In this document: in pieces, positions 17,386 through 25,311 of the stretch
Layout of the letters: each line of letters opens with the position of its first letter
How positions within the stretch are numbered: position 1 is the stretch's first letter
The notes under the pieces: model-generated
What the model saw: the letters and a program-made list of their open reading frames with translations, nothing else
Told to the model about the DNA's origin: nothing
The model's database searches: none
Program-made: the position numbers and the translations under genes
NCBI GenBank assembly: GCA_000620545.1
Contig: KK211150.1
Span: 539,423 to 603,422 of the forward strand
Origin: Intrasporangiaceae bacterium URHB0013
Lineage (GTDB): Bacteria; Actinomycetota; Actinomycetes; Actinomycetales; Dermatophilaceae
Length of the DNA stretch: 64,000 bases
Direction of reading: 5' to 3'

Positions 17386-18135
17386 TCAGACGGCAGGCTG
17401 GTCGACCGGGTGTCGGGTGACGCAGTAGATGCGGCCGCTCGGGTCCTGCAGCGTGACCCAGTGCGGCGTGCGGCGCACCTCGGTGGCACCCAGAGACCGG
17501 TGCCGGTCGGTCTCGGCCAGGTAGTCGTCACTGCCGAGGTCGAGATGTCCCACCACCTCGGGCCGCTCGTTCTCGAGCCGCTGGAGCAAAACCTGGAGCG
17601 CGAGGCCCTCGGGTCGTCGGAGCCGGCGGAACTCGTCCTCGGGGTCCTGGTCGACCAGCTCCCACGCCGTGAGGTCGGCCCAGAACCTGCACTCCTCCTC
17701 CCAGCGCGACGGCGGGATGTCGAGGCAGACCTGGTCGACCATGCTGCGGCCGCCCGGCCAGCTGGCCGGCGCTGCCGCGCGGGACGGGCCGGAGCCCACC
17801 ACGCAGAACGTCATGCCACCCGGTGACCGGTACTCCACCCGCCCGGCGGAAAGCTCGGTCGCGCTCGCTCCCGCGCCTTCGGCTCTCGCGACGAGAACTC
17901 CGTGGTCGTGGGTGTGCAGGTCCAGGTGCAGCCCGCCGGGGGACTGCCGGGCGACCGTCTGCACGTGCAGGTGGGGATCACCGGCGCTGGGCAGGAGCGA
18001 GGCGACCTCGCCATGGGCGCCCCGGCGCGGCGAGAGCCGGTATCCGGTGACGCGGGCCCAGAACGACTCCGTTTCTCCGGCGTGCTCAGGCGCCGTGTCC
18101 AAGGAGGCCGTGACCCAGCTGACCGAGCCGCTCAT
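17386..18135 (-). CDS. VOC superfamily protein (glyoxalase-like)
   Basis: A 249-residue protein with two tandem glyoxalase-like halves (about 5-115 and 130-245), the second starting SMVDQVCLDIPPSRWEEECRFW and ending in the typical LQDPSGRIYCVTRHP. The first half lacks an obvious set of metal ligands. I chose ATG 18135 (GSVSWVTASLD) because the 19 upstream residues are basic and unlike the family. Function is unknown; such proteins include resistance proteins and small-molecule isomerases. It lies 72 bases downstream of the patatin-like gene on the same strand. Confidence 0.75.
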   Translation of the reverse strand: MSGSVSWVTASLDTAPEHAGETESFWARVTGYRLSPRRGAHGEVASLLPSAGDPHLHVQTVARQSPGGLHLDLHTHDHGVLVARAEGAGASATELSAGRVEYRSPGGMTFCVVGSGPSRAAAPASWPGGRSMVDQVCLDIPPSRWEEECRFWADLTAWELVDQDPEDEFRRLRRPEGLALQVLLQRLENERPEVVGHLDLGSDDYLAETDRHRSLGATEVRRTPHWVTLQDPSGRIYCVTRHPVDQPAV

Positions 18136-18207
18136 GCGCTGGCCGCGCCGACGAGCGGCGCGCGGGCCGACGAGGTGGTCACGAGCCGACACTAGCGCCG
18201 GCCGGGG

Positions 18208-19227
18208 TCAGCGCCAGAAGTCGGCGAGCAGCTCCCCGAGGGCACGGCCCTGGCCGTGGCCTCCGCGCGCAGCCTGCGGGCGCGTCGACGGATCCAACGC
18301 GTTGGCGTCGAAGACGTCGCCCGCGCCGGCGTCCGGGAACACCGTTTCCACCGTGCTGCCGCCTGCGCGCAGCTCGTCGACCTGGGTCGCCAGATCCATG
18401 CCCCACGCCAGCGGCATCCGCGTCCTGCCGCCGAACGGTGACATCACGAGCACCCGCCCGTACCCGGCCGCCAGGTCGGCATTCTCGCTGCGCCGGTAGC
18501 CCCCGTTGAGATACCAGTTCTCGCCGATGCGGTAGGGCGTCATCGCCGAGGTGCTGGCGGCGACGGCGTCCACCAGATCGACTCCGCTGTGGCGGTCGAA
18601 CACGACCGGTTCACCGGTGCGCGCATCGACAGCCACGACGAGTACGGGCTGTTGCGGCCACTCGGTGCCGGGAAGCCGCGCCGCGACGATGTCGCGCCAG
18701 CGCCGCCGGCCGGAGCCGTCGGAATCATCCAGCGCGAGCGCCGCGGCGCCCATCCTGCGCCGCATGTCGGAGGCGTCGCGAGCGGAACCGATGATGGAGT
18801 TCGACCACTCCAGGTAGCTCTGTCCCGAGAACGGCCGAGCGCGCCCTCGGTCGGACCCCACCGCGCCCGCCTGTCGTCGAGGCGCCTCGGCGAGGACGGC
18901 GGCATACAGGTCCGCGACCCGTGCGTCGCTGGTGATCTGGGCGGCCACCGTCGATCCCGCCGACGTCCCGATGATGAGGTCAGCCCCGGTCACGTCGACG
19001 CCGGCATCGGACAGGCCGGCGACGAGACCGAGCTCCCACGCGTTGCCTGCCGCTCCGCCTCCCGCGAGAACGAGGGCTCGCTTGTCGGAGGTGCCCGCGC
19101 GTCCGGTGGCGTCGATCTGCGGACCGGGCAACGGCCGGCTCCCGTGCCGTGAAGTCGGGGTCACCGGGGTGCCATCTGACCGGGTCGTCGAGCTGCTGGG
19201 CGGTGTCGGAGAAGATGTGGTGTTCAT
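18208..19227 (-). CDS. Patatin-like phospholipase family protein with altered dyad
   Basis: A 339-residue protein. After a ~45-residue Ser/Thr/Pro-rich leader it shows the patatin glycine loop LAGGGAAGNAWELG and the nucleophile elbow GTSAGS (catalytic Ser). The position of the catalytic aspartate, normally D-G-G/A, reads LNGGYRRSENADLA: the codon is AAC, so Asn replaces Asp. If this is the true second dyad residue, hydrolase activity should be weak or lost. The start ATG 19227 is preceded by AAAGGCAG. No signal peptide is visible. The downstream neighbour is a VOC protein, the upstream one a membrane protein. Confidence 0.85.
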   Translation of the reverse strand: MNTTSSPTPPSSSTTRSDGTPVTPTSRHGSRPLPGPQIDATGRAGTSDKRALVLAGGGAAGNAWELGLVAGLSDAGVDVTGADLIIGTSAGSTVAAQITSDARVADLYAAVLAEAPRRQAGAVGSDRGRARPFSGQSYLEWSNSIIGSARDASDMRRRMGAAALALDDSDGSGRRRWRDIVAARLPGTEWPQQPVLVVAVDARTGEPVVFDRHSGVDLVDAVAASTSAMTPYRIGENWYLNGGYRRSENADLAAGYGRVLVMSPFGGRTRMPLAWGMDLATQVDELRAGGSTVETVFPDAGAGDVFDANALDPSTRPQAARGGHGQGRALGELLADFWR

Positions 19228-19314
19228 GGGAGCTGCCTTTCGCGAGTTGCCTGTCCGGCGCTCCTCGCGAGTGACCTCGGGGCACGCTCGACCACTGGCA
19301 GGGTCCGAGGCCGG

Positions 19315-19893
19315 CTAGCCCAGCCTCGGCCAGCCCTTGGCGCCGATGTACCAGACGGCTGATGTCATGACGGCGCTGATGAGGAGGGCGAAGAGCACAC
19401 CACCGGCCACGGGCAGGAACCACCCGGGGGACCGCCTCGACCGCACCGCGACCACCTTGACCACCAAGGCGCCGACGACGGCGCAGCCGAGCACACCGTG
19501 AACGACCGTCCGCGTCGACACGGGCTCTCCGTTCGCCAGCGTCCCCGACTCGAGACCCAGCGCCCAGAGACAGTGGTACGTGACGAAGACGGTGAGCAGG
19601 ACCGCGATCGCGCCGGAGATCCGGTGTGCGGTTCCGAGCCACTCAGGCGCCGTGACGCCGAGCTTGCCGTACATCCAGAGGGCTCCGAGAAGCTGGAGCA
19701 GCGCGAGCACTCCGATGACGACGGAGAGCACGACCTTCATGTCGATGACCGTGCGGAAGCCGAACGCCGTCGTACCGGCGAGGGTCGGGTCGTGCACCTT
19801 GCCGAACACCCCGACGAGCAGGGCAACGACTGCACCTGCGGCGAACGCGGTCAGGGGGACCGACATGCTCCTCGTCGGCGTGCTCTCAGCCAT
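19315..19893 (-). CDS. DUF6529-like membrane protein
   Basis: A 192-residue integral membrane protein with about five hydrophobic segments, beginning PLTAFAAGAVVALLVGVFG. Histidines within helices (TAHRISGAIAVLL, YHCLWALG, VVHGVLGCAVVG) recall heme-ligand spacing in cytochrome b561-like proteins, and the family I associate with it (DUF6529) is uncharacterised; a heme role is speculation. The start is set at ATG 19893 with GAGG upstream. The frame is open further upstream only because it runs through a 13-bp tandem repeat. It is co-oriented with the patatin-like gene, 87 bases away. Confidence 0.75.
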   Translation of the reverse strand: MAESTPTRSMSVPLTAFAAGAVVALLVGVFGKVHDPTLAGTTAFGFRTVIDMKVVLSVVIGVLALLQLLGALWMYGKLGVTAPEWLGTAHRISGAIAVLLTVFVTYHCLWALGLESGTLANGEPVSTRTVVHGVLGCAVVGALVVKVVAVRSRRSPGWFLPVAGGVLFALLISAVMTSAVWYIGAKGWPRLG

Positions 19894-20069
19894 GGCCTCA
19901 GGATGCTCCCGCCCCGGCTCCTTGGGGAGGAAACGTCCCAACCACTGAGGACGCGGTATGCCGTCGCGGCGCTGTGAGCGGATGCCGCGAGCTCCGACTG
20001 TGGGAGGAGGCCCTGCGGGGAACGAGGTGAAGGCGAGGCGCGTCCTGAGCCGAGGCTCGTCGTTCGCTG

Positions 20070-20133
20070 CACGACGGCACCGCACGACGGCACCGCACGA
20101 CGGCACCGCACGACGGCACCGCACGACGGCACG
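20070..20133. repeat. 13-bp tandem repeat, 4.9 copies
   Basis: The unit CACGACGGCACCG is repeated four times exactly from 20070 to 20121, followed by a near-complete fifth copy. It lies in a 314-base intergenic stretch (19894-20207) between divergent genes, in which I see no gene or clear promoter. Being 13 bp, it would shift any reading frame, which supports a non-coding status. Confidence 0.9.
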
Positions 20134-20207
20134 ACGACCCGGCGCAGCGGCATACGCGCGGACTGACGGGGCGTCGCCCGACGGGTGCAGCGGGCTACGG
20201 TCGGGTC

Positions 20208-20867
20208 ATGGCCGACAAGCTCTCACGCCAGACGGCGTCCGACGCCCTGCCCTCGTGGCGCGTCCTGCTCCAGCGCCTGCACCTCACGGTGCGGGCTCCC
20301 GACGTCGCCACCGCCTTCGAGTTCGTCGCGCGGGTCGGCGCCGTGGTGACTCCTCTGGGTCGCCAGCCCGACCTCGACGTCCGCGGCGACGTCGTGCACC
20401 TTGCCGTGTCGACCGAGCAGGCTGGTGGCGTGACCGAGGCGGACATCGCCGTGGGCCGCGCCGTCGAAGGCGTCGTCACCGAGATGGGTCTGACGTCCGC
20501 TCCCGGCACTCTGACCGTGATCGAGATCGCCATCGACGCCATGGACATCGACGCCGTGCGCCCGTTCTGGGACGCCGTGCTCGGCTGGGACGTCATCGCC
20601 CGCAACGATGTGCAGGACCCCCTTCGCCTCGGCCCCGCCGTGTGGTTCCAGCAGATGGACGAGCCGCGACCGCAGCGCAACCGGATACACCTCGACGTCA
20701 CGGTCGCCCACGACGAGGCGGCCGGTCGCATCGAGCGGGCCCTCGCCGCGGGAGGGCACCTCGTGTCGGACGCCGAGGCGCCGGCCTTCTGGATCCTCGC
20801 CGATGCCGAGGGCAACGAGGCGTGCGTGTGCACGTGGCAGGGTCGAGACCCCGTCGGCGCCGACTGA
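20208..20867 (+). CDS. Pterin-4a-carbinolamine dehydratase-like / VOC fusion
   Basis: A 219-residue two-domain protein. Residues about 1-100 resemble pterin-4a-carbinolamine dehydratase (FEFVARVGAVV, then QPDLDVRGDVVHLAVSTEQAGGVTEADIAVG), but the catalytic His-His-Pro is Arg-Gln-Pro, so dehydratase activity is doubtful. Residues about 108-215 form a VOC domain (VIEIAIDAMDIDAVRPFWDAVLGW, RIHLDVTV, EGNEACVCTWQG). Fusions of this type occur in actinomycetes, with unknown function; the first half may now only bind a ligand. It stands alone between a tandem repeat and a convergent hydrolase gene. Confidence 0.8.
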   Translation: MADKLSRQTASDALPSWRVLLQRLHLTVRAPDVATAFEFVARVGAVVTPLGRQPDLDVRGDVVHLAVSTEQAGGVTEADIAVGRAVEGVVTEMGLTSAPGTLTVIEIAIDAMDIDAVRPFWDAVLGWDVIARNDVQDPLRLGPAVWFQQMDEPRPQRNRIHLDVTVAHDEAAGRIERALAAGGHLVSDAEAPAFWILADAEGNEACVCTWQGRDPVGAD

Positions 20868-20917
20868 CCCCGGCGTGAGCGCAACCCCTGGGCACTCCGT
20901 CGTGGTGGTGCTCGTCG

Positions 20918-21706
20918 TCAGCCGGTCATCGCATCCGCCCCGGCGAGGCACACGAGGTCGGCGACCTCGTCCGGATGGGTGAAGAGGTTGTTGTGGGAGC
21001 CACCGAGCAGAGAGGTGCGCACCGTCGGCGCGAGGACCGCAGAGGTCGCGAGCAGGTCGAGCCACTCGACCGGGTTGAAGGAGTCGTGGATGCCCGCGGT
21101 GATGGTGACCGGGACGCGCAGGTGCCTGATCCGGTCCTCGGGGGCGTCGCGCAGGCCGGAGCGCAGGATCGCGACGATGGCCGATCCGCCCCGGACGAGC
21201 TGGGCCGGGTCCAGCTCGTCCGGCCGGTCGTGGCGGTAGGCCGACGGTGTCGCTGTCGCGAGCCCGATCAGGCCGCGCTGCCGGGGGGCGAAGGTGGTGC
21301 CGGCGAGCACGAGCGACAGGAATGGCCGGCCGGCGCCGAGGGCGAGCGCCGCCGTGAGGGCTGCTTGGGCGCCGGTCGAGTGCCCGAGCAGGACGACGGG
21401 CCGGTCGGAGGCCTGTGCCTCGACCCAGCGGGCAGTCGCCAGCCCGATGGCATGGATGTTCGGCGGCGTGGAGCACAGCCGGTCCGAGCCGAAGCCCGGA
21501 AGGTCGAGCACCGTGCAGCTCATGCCGCGTTCGACGAGCGCCCGCGCTGTCGCCAGCGTGTAGAACGGCAGGCCGAGGCCGGGCACGACGACGACGAGGG
21601 GGCCGTCCCTCGATGAGCCGTCGCCGACCGCCAGCGAGCGCACCACGCGACCGCGGACGGTGGTGAGCCGCTCGTGCACGTCGGGGCCGGGACGTCGGCC
21701 CCTCAT
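20918..21706 (-). CDS. Alpha/beta hydrolase
   Basis: A 262-residue alpha/beta-fold hydrolase. The oxyanion region is VVPGLGLPFYT, the nucleophile elbow is GHSTG (Ser about 111), a candidate acid is the Asp of TAGIHDSFNP (about 208), and the catalytic His lies in LGGSHNNLFTHPDEV. The substrate is unknown; the fold serves esterases, haloperoxidases and lactonases alike. There is no signal peptide, so it is cytoplasmic. It ends just before the convergent VOC fusion and starts 146 bases from the glycan locus; that gap holds no recognisable element. Confidence 0.85.
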   Translation of the reverse strand: MRGRRPGPDVHERLTTVRGRVVRSLAVGDGSSRDGPLVVVVPGLGLPFYTLATARALVERGMSCTVLDLPGFGSDRLCSTPPNIHAIGLATARWVEAQASDRPVVLLGHSTGAQAALTAALALGAGRPFLSLVLAGTTFAPRQRGLIGLATATPSAYRHDRPDELDPAQLVRGGSAIVAILRSGLRDAPEDRIRHLRVPVTITAGIHDSFNPVEWLDLLATSAVLAPTVRTSLLGGSHNNLFTHPDEVADLVCLAGADAMTG

Positions 21707-21852
21707 CGGGCTCTGCTGTCCGTGTCGGCTCCCACGTCGGTGACTGTAGGTTGCGCCCGGGGCCCGGGCCAGCGCTGTGCAGCGTGTCGCCGGCCGCGGC
21801 GAGGCGTGTTGCGGCCCCGCGGTCCGTGGTCCGTGCGCGTCCGGCGGCTGGC

Positions 21853-22713
21853 TCAGTGGCTCGGCGGTGCCGTGTCGAGCAGACGCCGTGACGCCTCCAC
21901 GTGGGGCGGCAGGCGCCGTCTGGCCCGCAACGCGGCCGGGATCCTCGGCACGGCTGCGAGCAGGCCGCGCCTACCGTGGGGGCCGCGCGCCGTCCGCGCG
22001 GCGGTGCGGACCACCTGACTCACGGGGCGACGCATGATGGCCGTCAGCATCTGGTTGCGGGCGATGACGACATGACGTCCTGGCACGTCACGGACCACCG
22101 AGGGCACGTGTCGGGCCACCACCTCTGGCACGTAGCAGAGCGACCACCCGTGGGCGGCGAGGTCGAGTGCGAGCCGCTCCTCCTCGCCGGCGAAGAAGAC
22201 GACCGGGTCGAAGCCACCGGCCTGGAGGTAGGCCGACCGTCGCACGACCGCGCCGCAGGCGATGAAGCCCAGCACGCGCATGCCCGGCTCGCCGGGGTGG
22301 GTGCCGAGGGCGGACTGGGACATCTCGGCACAGACAGGCTCGAGCGAGCCCGCGGCGCCCACGAGGATGCGGGCTGCGATCAGGCCGACCCGAGGGTGGG
22401 CGTCGAGCAGGTCGGCGGCGCGGTCGAGCGCGCCCGGCTCCCACCACGAGTCGTCGTCGGCGAACGCGACGTACGGGGTCTCGACCGCGGCCAGACCGAC
22501 GTTGCGGCCCACCGCTCCGGCGTTGCGTGGCAGCCGGATCACGGTGACGTCGGGGAACGCGTCGGCCACGCGCGCCGGGGTCGAGTCCGTCGACCCGTTG
22601 TCCACGAGCACGACCGGCGCCGGGTCGTGACGCGGCAGGCTCTGCCGGAGGTCCTCCCAGCGGTCTCGTGTGGCGACGACGACGGTCACACGCCCGCCGT
22701 GGTCGGGGTTCAC
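21853..22713 (-). CDS. Family 2 glycosyltransferase
   Basis: A 286-residue GT-A fold glycosyltransferase: TVVVATRDRWEDLRQSLPRH, the nucleotide-binding VLVDNGSTDST, PRNAGAVGRNVG and the metal-binding AFADDDSWWEPG, then FFAGEEERLALDLAAHGW as the likely catalytic-base region. The start is GTG 22713, overlapping the stop of the upstream GT4 gene (GTGA); GTG 22689 is an alternative. It is the last gene of the minus-strand trio ugd-GT4-GT2, so it probably adds a sugar (possibly GlcA or xylose) to the glycan made by the locus. The C-terminal ~50 residues are basic and may contact the membrane. Confidence 0.88.
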   Translation of the reverse strand: MNPDHGGRVTVVVATRDRWEDLRQSLPRHDPAPVVLVDNGSTDSTPARVADAFPDVTVIRLPRNAGAVGRNVGLAAVETPYVAFADDDSWWEPGALDRAADLLDAHPRVGLIAARILVGAAGSLEPVCAEMSQSALGTHPGEPGMRVLGFIACGAVVRRSAYLQAGGFDPVVFFAGEEERLALDLAAHGWSLCYVPEVVARHVPSVVRDVPGRHVVIARNQMLTAIMRRPVSQVVRTAARTARGPHGRRGLLAAVPRIPAALRARRRLPPHVEASRRLLDTAPPSH

Positions 22714-23765
22714 GAGGCGTCCACCGGGAGCGCGCCGGAGCCAGCGGATGCGTGTGGCGCACGGGTCGGGTTCACGTCGGGGGCGACCTCCGCGTCTCGG
22801 ACGACGTCGCTGAGGACGGCGTCCCAGTCGCGCAGGAAACGGCGCAGGTCGAAGCGGCGCAGTGCGTGAGCGCGGGCGTCCTCGCCGACCGCGCGAGCCA
22901 GGTCGACGTCGTGGCACAGCTTCCGCAGGCCGGCCGCCAGCTCGTCCGGCCGGGTGCTCACGATGCCGGTGCCTGCGGGCACGGCCACCGCGCTCTCCGT
23001 GCTCGCCACCACGACGACGGGCATGCCGAGGAGCATCGCCTCGACGAGCGACAGGCCCAGGGAGGTCCACCGGTTGGGGTGGAGGTACACCCGCCGTCTC
23101 GCCATCTCGGCGTGGAGCCGCTCCTGGTCGAGACCCTCGACGGTTGTCAGCTCGGGAGGCACGCCCGGCAGCGTCCGGAGCAGGTGCGCGTCGATGCCGA
23201 ACACGTCGATCGGTTGGTGGCGCGCGAACCCCAGCACGAGGTCGGTCCCGACCGCCCTCCCACGACGGACGGGTTCGTTGACGACGACGGCCGCGTGGGC
23301 GAGTTCGCCGGTGTAGCGGTGACCTGGGTCCGGCACGCCGTGCTCGATCACCCTGAAGGGCGCCGAGCCGTTGTCCCAGAGCAGGGCGTTGAAGTGGGTC
23401 ACGTGGACCAGCGGGATGCGGCGTTGCTCCGCCATCGGGTGTCGGTCGAAGGGCACCCGGCCCCCGGGCACGTTGTGCTCGAGGTAGACGGCTGGCACGT
23501 CACGTCCGGGCACCCGACCGGTCCACGCCCGCACGAGCTCCGCCTCGTGCGGGCGCTGCAGCACGACGACGTCGATCTCCTCCTCCCGCAGGCGTTCGGT
23601 GGAGACCTCGCGGGCCCGTGACGGCCAGTCCCAGGACTGAGCCCGGCCGGCGCCGTCCGGGCCCCGGCCGGGAAGGACCGGCAGGACGTAGTCGTGTGGT
23701 CCCTGGACGAATCCCGTCGTCCAGGATCCGTGCACGTGCCAGATCAGGATGCGCACGGCGGTCAC
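22710..23765 (-). CDS. GT-B glycosyltransferase (GT4 type)
   Basis: A 351-residue GT-B fold transferase. The N-terminal half starts VRILIWHVHGSW and contains VYLEHNVPGG; the C-terminal half has the donor-binding region YLHPNRWTSLGLSLVEAMLLGMPVVVVASTE, in which the usual E-x7-E is partly recognisable. The GTG start at 23765 overlaps the ugd stop by four bases. The extreme C-terminus (about 320-351) is Ala/Pro-rich and probably disordered. Translational coupling to ugd suggests use of, or coupling to, UDP-glucuronate-derived donors; acceptor unknown. Confidence 0.85.
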   Translation of the reverse strand: MTAVRILIWHVHGSWTTGFVQGPHDYVLPVLPGRGPDGAGRAQSWDWPSRAREVSTERLREEEIDVVVLQRPHEAELVRAWTGRVPGRDVPAVYLEHNVPGGRVPFDRHPMAEQRRIPLVHVTHFNALLWDNGSAPFRVIEHGVPDPGHRYTGELAHAAVVVNEPVRRGRAVGTDLVLGFARHQPIDVFGIDAHLLRTLPGVPPELTTVEGLDQERLHAEMARRRVYLHPNRWTSLGLSLVEAMLLGMPVVVVASTESAVAVPAGTGIVSTRPDELAAGLRKLCHDVDLARAVGEDARAHALRRFDLRRFLRDWDAVLSDVVRDAEVAPDVNPTRAPHASAGSGALPVDAS

Positions 23766-25117
23766 CCGGCCCTTCGGGCGGTGTCGGCCGGCGGCCACGG
23801 GTCACCCCGTCCGAGGGCATGCACGGTCCAGCCGGCGCGCGTCCACCGATGCGGGTCGAGGACGAGCCGCCCGTCGACGACGACGCGTCGGGCCACCACG
23901 CTGCCCAGCGCGACGGGGTCGAGCGCGGCGAACTGCGCCCACTCCGTCAGCACCAGCGTGAGCTCCGCGCCGTCACAGGCGGACTCGACGGTGTCTCGGG
24001 TCTCGAGGTCCGACCTTCCGGACAGGTGTCGCCCGGCCTCTGGGTCGTGGACACGGACGCGTGCGCCCACGGCGGCGAGCGAGGTCGCGACCGAGAGCGC
24101 CGGGGAGTCGCGGATGTCGTCGGAGTCCGCCTTGAAGGCGGCCCCCAGCGCGGCGACCCGCCTGCCCCGTGGGCGCCCGTCCAGCAGCCGCGTCGCCAGG
24201 TCGACGGTGCGCTGGCGCTGATAGGTGTTGACGTCGTCGACGGCTCCGAGGAGCTGGGCGGCCGTGTCGACGCCGAGCTCCCCGGCCCGGCTCGAGAAGG
24301 CCCGCAGGTCCTTGGGGAGGCAGCCACCTCCGAACCCGATGCCCGGGGAGAGGTACTGGGGCCCGATGCGGGAGTCGAGCCCGAGGATCTCGGTCAGGCG
24401 CCCGATGTCGGCGTTCGCCGCCTCGCACACCTGCGCGAGGACGTTGACCACGGAGATCCGGCTCGCCAGCATGACGTTCGCCGAAGCCTTGGCGAGCTCT
24501 GCCGTCTGCAGGTCAGTCCTGACGACGGGCACGCCGTCGGCGAGGAGGCGGCAGTAGACGGCCCGTAGGCGGGCCTCGGCTGCATCGGAGGCGGTCCCGA
24601 GGACGAGGCGGTCCGGCCGCAGCGAGTCCTCGACCGCATGGCCCTCGCGGAGGAACTCCGGGTTCCAGGCCACCTCCACGCCATGGTTCGGTGGGGTCAG
24701 GTCGTCGATGCGCTCCTGCAGCAGCGCCGCCGTGCCCACCGGTACGGTCGACTTGCCGACGACCAGGGCATCGCGGCCCAGCTCCGGCGCCAGCGCCTCC
24801 ACGGCCGCCCAGAGGGCGCTGAGGTCTGCGCCGTCGGCACCGTCGAGCTGCGGGGTGCCGACACAGAGGAAGTGCACGTCGGCACCGTCCACCGCGGCGA
24901 CGTCCGTGCTGAAGGTGAGCCGCCCGGAGGCGACGCCCTCGCGCAGCAGGTCGGCGAACCCCGGTTCATGGAAGGGCGCCACGCCCCGGGAGAGCAGGTC
25001 GACACGGTGCGGGTCGACGTCGACCCCCGAGACGATGTGTCCCCACCGTGCCAGCGCCGCCGCATGCGTCGCGCCGAGATAGCCGGTTCCGAGCACTGAG
25101 ATGCGCACGGAGAACAC
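23762..25117 (-). CDS. ugd: UDP-glucose 6-dehydrogenase
   Basis: Oxidises UDP-glucose to UDP-glucuronate with two NAD+. The protein has 451 residues, a Rossmann motif GTGYLG, the TVPVGT loop, the NPEFLREG substrate motif, the central helix with AELAKASANVMLASRIS, and the catalytic cysteine in FGGGCLPKD. GTG 25117 is the longest plausible start; GTG 25108 (giving MRISVLGTG) fits the family equally well and neither has a strong ribosome binding site. It is the first gene of the minus-strand trio. The product feeds the UDP-glucuronate decarboxylase at 34550, giving UDP-xylose. Confidence 0.95.
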   Translation of the reverse strand: MFSVRISVLGTGYLGATHAAALARWGHIVSGVDVDPHRVDLLSRGVAPFHEPGFADLLREGVASGRLTFSTDVAAVDGADVHFLCVGTPQLDGADGADLSALWAAVEALAPELGRDALVVGKSTVPVGTAALLQERIDDLTPPNHGVEVAWNPEFLREGHAVEDSLRPDRLVLGTASDAAEARLRAVYCRLLADGVPVVRTDLQTAELAKASANVMLASRISVVNVLAQVCEAANADIGRLTEILGLDSRIGPQYLSPGIGFGGGCLPKDLRAFSSRAGELGVDTAAQLLGAVDDVNTYQRQRTVDLATRLLDGRPRGRRVAALGAAFKADSDDIRDSPALSVATSLAAVGARVRVHDPEAGRHLSGRSDLETRDTVESACDGAELTLVLTEWAQFAALDPVALGSVVARRVVVDGRLVLDPHRWTRAGWTVHALGRGDPWPPADTARRAG

Positions 25118-25210
25118 ATGCCCGGTGAGCCGAGAGCCAAACGTGGCGGCTCCGCAACGGCCGTTCGCGACGTGCCGTCGAGCGTGGATCTCGTGTCAAA
25201 GCATCCGAAG

Positions 25211-25280
25211 CCACGCGTGGAGAACCACTTCTCCGCCGAGAAGCGGTTTGACGAGCCGAGAAGTGGGCACCGCTTCTCCG
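25211..25280. promoter_or_regulatory. Cluster of four inverted 11-bp motifs plus a palindrome
   Basis: In the divergent gap between ugd and the carbamoyltransferase gene, a motif close to CCGCTTCTCGG occurs four times in alternating orientation: CCACTTCTCCG (25225-25235), CCGAGAAGCGG (25236-25246), CCGAGAAGTGG (25256-25266) and CCGCTTCTCCG (25270-25280). The perfect palindrome CCACGCGTGG (25211-25220) precedes them. The copies can pair in several ways as RNA, or serve as operator sites for a dimeric regulator of the whole glycan locus. Confidence 0.6.
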
Positions 25281-25311
25281 AGACGACCATCCTCGCTGAC
25301 ATCGGAGGCCC

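Noticed and set aside
19894-20124. N-terminal extension of the DUF6529-like membrane protein on the minus strand
   Set aside because: The extra 77 codons are produced by the 13-bp tandem repeat and are Arg/Cys-rich with no membrane character; ATG 19893 has an upstream GAGG.
21707-21852. Regulatory site between the hydrolase and the glycan locus
   Set aside because: I looked for inverted repeats and promoter-like boxes and saw only generic GC-rich sequence.
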